NCBI RefSeq assembly: GCF_000226115.1
Contig: NC_016459.1
Location: 1,969,501-2,033,500, forward strand
DNA: 64,000 bases
Reading direction: 5' to 3'
Origin: Thermothielavioides terrestris NRRL 8126
Lineage: Eukaryota; Ascomycota; Sordariomycetes; Sordariales; Chaetomiaceae
The position numbers and the translations under genes are program-made. Positions 61,250 through 64,000 of the stretch are shown one piece after another. The stretch's first letter is position 1. Each line of letters opens with the position of its first letter. A model generated the notes under the pieces. The model was given only the letters and a program-made list of their open reading frames with translations, did no database searches and had not been told where the DNA came from.

Positions 61250-64000
61250 TTACCCCCCCCTCGAAAAAGCGTTGTACCTATACGACGAATACGTTGCGGT
61301 CCTCCGCTAGCTATTAGTAATTAGAAGAATTGGCTTATAAGCCTATTTTTTACGAAGTTTATACAATTAAGTTCTATAGGACTCGAAAATCTGCCCTATA
61401 GCCTACTAGGCTATATAAGATACTACATCTAGGCTAGTAGGTATACGAGGGAGCTAAGATAAAATATCATCCTACAACCTTATAATAGGTTTATATATAT
61501 ATATAACGTCTCCTAGATCGAATTAGATCGCGTTGTCCTTTAAATACTAGTAGGTTATTATCTAGGTATTTATTATCGAAGTAATCCTCCTTATAAGCTT
61601 TTAGCTATTATAGCAATCGCCAAGGTGGTCTAGCTATATAGAGGAATTCCTTATAGAACTCCTAGAGGCAATGTAGTATATTCTTAAAATTAGTAGCATT
61701 GTACTATTCGGAGTCTTTGCCCTAACCGATCTATTGAGTATAATACTAGAGTTTCCCTTTAAATATCTAAAAGGCAAGAATCTTTTCGACTTACTATTCT
61801 AATTCACTATCTACCTTAATTAGTGGCTTAGGCTAAGGTTCCTAACCTAGTAATAGGTCATTCAGTGCCCTCTAGAGTCGATCTAAAGTAAATACTAGGT
61901 ATATCTTCTAGATCTTAGGTAGCTTTAGCTTATAGAAATGACCTTTCTTAACGATAATCGGAAAAGGCCTAGCGACTAAGTAGTCGAGCTTGTCGCTTAA
62001 TCGGTTTGTCTACTAGTAGCCCTTTGTAATATAGACCTCTTAATCAACTTTAAATTCTTCTAGCTGCTAATGCTTATCTATTTACTGCTTTTAGGCTTTC
62101 TAGGCTTTCTATATACTTTCCCTAGTAAATTAGATAGTAGAATTGATTCTAGAGAATATCTTCTACGCTTTAGTGCAATTAAGCTTATCTTTAGCGCTAT
62201 TGAATTCTCAAGTATACTCCTACTAATCGTAGGTTATCTAGGGGAACGTATTAGTCTCGACCTCGAATAGGGCAAGGCCAATAGATAAATAGGGTAAAAT
62301 AGTTTAAGTAAAATCTATTATAGACAATAATTCTAACCAATTGTCTTAGAAATAGTTAATAAAGGGGTATAGACGCTAGTCAAGGTATTAATTTATAATT
62401 TTAGTCTACTCGTCTATCTAAGGGTATTCTAAAGAAGAGAGGTATAAGTTAATTCTAAAGATCTTATAAAACTCGTCTTAGAATACTAAAATAAACTAAG
62501 GGCCTTAGTCTAAAATAATCGATTCTAAAGCTCTATAGATATACTAAATGTACTAATAGTAGAGTTGTATTATCTCTTTAGCAATAATAGTCTTATAGTA
62601 GAAGAGCGAATAGCTATACTTCTCTAGGCGGTCTACTACAACGAAGACTTAGTCGTAGCCCAACTTATTTTAGAGCATTGTATAGAAGTCTATAGTAATA
62701 TACTACCAAGGTCTTATAGGGACTTCTAGGGGCTTAAGGAGGCCTAGTAGCTTATTATAAGGTATATAAGAACGTCGATAGGTCTAGCAATTCCTAACGA
62801 ACTTATCGATATCTCCTATTTACCTTAGCTAAAAGTATTATCTCTAGACCAACTCTTATATCTTATTCCTACCTAGGTAGGCTATAGAGATTTAGTTATA
62901 GATCTTAGCTAATAGGTAGGTTTATAAATAACTATCTAATAGAACTATTAGCCTCTCTCCCTTCAATAGAAGGCTACTATCGCTTAGAGTCTAGTCGGTA
63001 TCATTCTAGCGAGCAAATTCCTAAAAACTCTCTAGGGCTTCACTCTCCTAGTTCGCTTTGAGGATAGTATCTACTAGTTTATATCCTTTAAGTCGTTGTA
63101 GGCGAGATAGCTTAAATTCGTTGGCTTTAATTTAATAGATTATATATCGTAAGTCGTATTTAGTAAGCTCCTTAGGTAGCAACTCTAGCTCCTCTAGGAT
63201 CTATAGATCTAGCTTACTCTTAAAAAGGACTATCTAGGTATAATAAGCTTCTTAGACTTCCTTCTAGGTAGCGAGCTCCTTAGCCTTATAGGACAAAGCA
63301 TTGGCAACAGCGTTCTATTTACTAGGTCGATAGACAATTTGAAAATCTAGAGTAGAGAGGAGCTTGGCCTATTCGGCTTATCGTATATTGAGTTGCCTCT
63401 TCTATATAAAGTATTGCAATATATAGTAGTTAAATAAGATATTAAACTACTACTAGAGGCTAAGTAGCATTAAATACTATTCTTCAATGGTATATATAAT
63501 AGTAAGAAGCTCCTTATTGTAGATAGGGTAATTGCTTTCTAATCTAGACATTGTTCTTAAAAAGAATGTAATAAGGTATTAACTATCGTCGTATTTCTAT
63601 TAGAAGACTCTAGCTACGACTCTACTAGATATATCGACTTCGATTTAGCTCTCTCTAGTAGGATCGTAGTATTTAAAGAGTAGGGTATTGGTCATTCGCC
63701 TTTTAAGTTCTTAGAAGGCTTCTTTACACTCTTTAGTCTACTTAAATGGTTTTCCCTTAATAGTTAAACGCTATAGAGGACGTATAATCCTTCTATATTT
63801 ATAGACAAATTAACGGTAAAAGTTGTAGAATCTAAAGAAAGCTTATACTCCCTATATAGTAGTAGGTCGGTCCTAAGAAACTACCGTCTTAATCTTCTTT
63901 AGGTCTACTTAAACGCCTCTAGTACTAACGATAAACCTAAGGAACTTAGTTTTAGTAGTATAGAATTTATATTTCTTAATATCTACCTAGAGACCTACTT
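61250..64000 (-). pseudogene. GypA copy 5 pol, C-terminal part (RIP-damaged)
   Basis: Chromodomain about 61607-61792, integrase about 62097-62827, RNase H about 63307-63667 and the beginning of the RT C-terminus. Stops are TAG/TAA. The plus-strand open stretch 62070-62270 is a shadow of the integrase. Confidence 0.87.

Larger units (their letters stand above)
60864..64000 (-). mobile_element. GypA copy 5, 3' part (minus strand), runs off the window
   Basis: It starts with a complete 3' LTR and continues on the minus strand to the last base, which corresponds to copy 1 position 4657 in RT (coordinate 68657 minus the copy 1 position). The LTR keeps more C and G than copies 3 and 4, consistent with a younger insertion. 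Confidence 0.92.

Noticed and set aside
62070..62270. A plus-strand membrane-like 66-residue frame
   Set aside because: It is antisense to the GypA copy 5 integrase and hydrophobic only as its reverse reading.
1..64000. CRISPR array, rRNA genes, bacterial-type operons or host genes
   Set aside because: No spaced identical direct repeats, no rRNA or tRNA structure, and no intact ORF longer than about 90 codons that is not part of a transposable element.

Overview
The window looks like a gene-free, repeat-only block of a filamentous ascomycete (Pezizomycotina) genome. I can support no host gene. Every coding trace belongs to a transposable element, and nearly all are wrecked by C-to-T and G-to-A changes. 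The broken reading frames carry mostly TAG and TAA where related copies or the family need Gln codons, and TA dinucleotides are abundant. This is the signature of repeat-induced point mutation (RIP). Family names used here (GypA, B, D, E) are my own labels.

The layout is a deep nest of insertions, worked out from target-site duplications (TSDs) and from frames that re-join when an insert is removed. The outermost recognisable element is a LINE on the minus strand (49791-52564; its 3' part should lie left of base 1). Inserted in it is LTR element B1 (minus strand; 5' LTR split between 49720-49786 and 16742-17160, internal part 10288-16741). B1 is interrupted at about 10287 by element D (minus strand; LTR 10135-10287, gag down to base 1). 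D is interrupted by GypA copy 1 (476-7793). A second B element, B2 (plus strand, 17165-49719), sits inside the 5' LTR of B1 with a 4-bp TSD. B2 is interrupted by a Tc1/mariner element (24795-26220) and by GypA copy 2 (30615-48775). The 3' LTR of GypA copy 2 is in turn interrupted by the chromovirus E (37930-48767, minus strand), and E holds a solo E LTR (41165-41413). To the right are a solo B LTR (50541-51028) in the LINE, then GypA copies 3 (minus), 4 (plus) and 5 (minus), each inserted into the one before and all cut by the window edge.

GypA is a 7318-bp Ty3/gypsy element with gag, then protease, reverse transcriptase (RT), RNase H, integrase and chromodomain. E is also a Ty3/gypsy chromovirus, with gag and pol in one frame and an extra 726-codon reading frame between pol and the 3' LTR.

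The most interesting item is family B. After the mariner and GypA/E insertions are removed, B2 is about 13 kb long. Besides gag-pol it carries an antisense reading frame and a sense gene that resembles Ulp1/C48 SUMO-protease-like enzymes. All of this lies inside matching 487-bp LTRs, with a polypurine tract next to the 3' LTR. The antisense frame is also present in the independently inserted B1 copy. Gene starts and some domain limits are approximate because the frames are heavily mutated.
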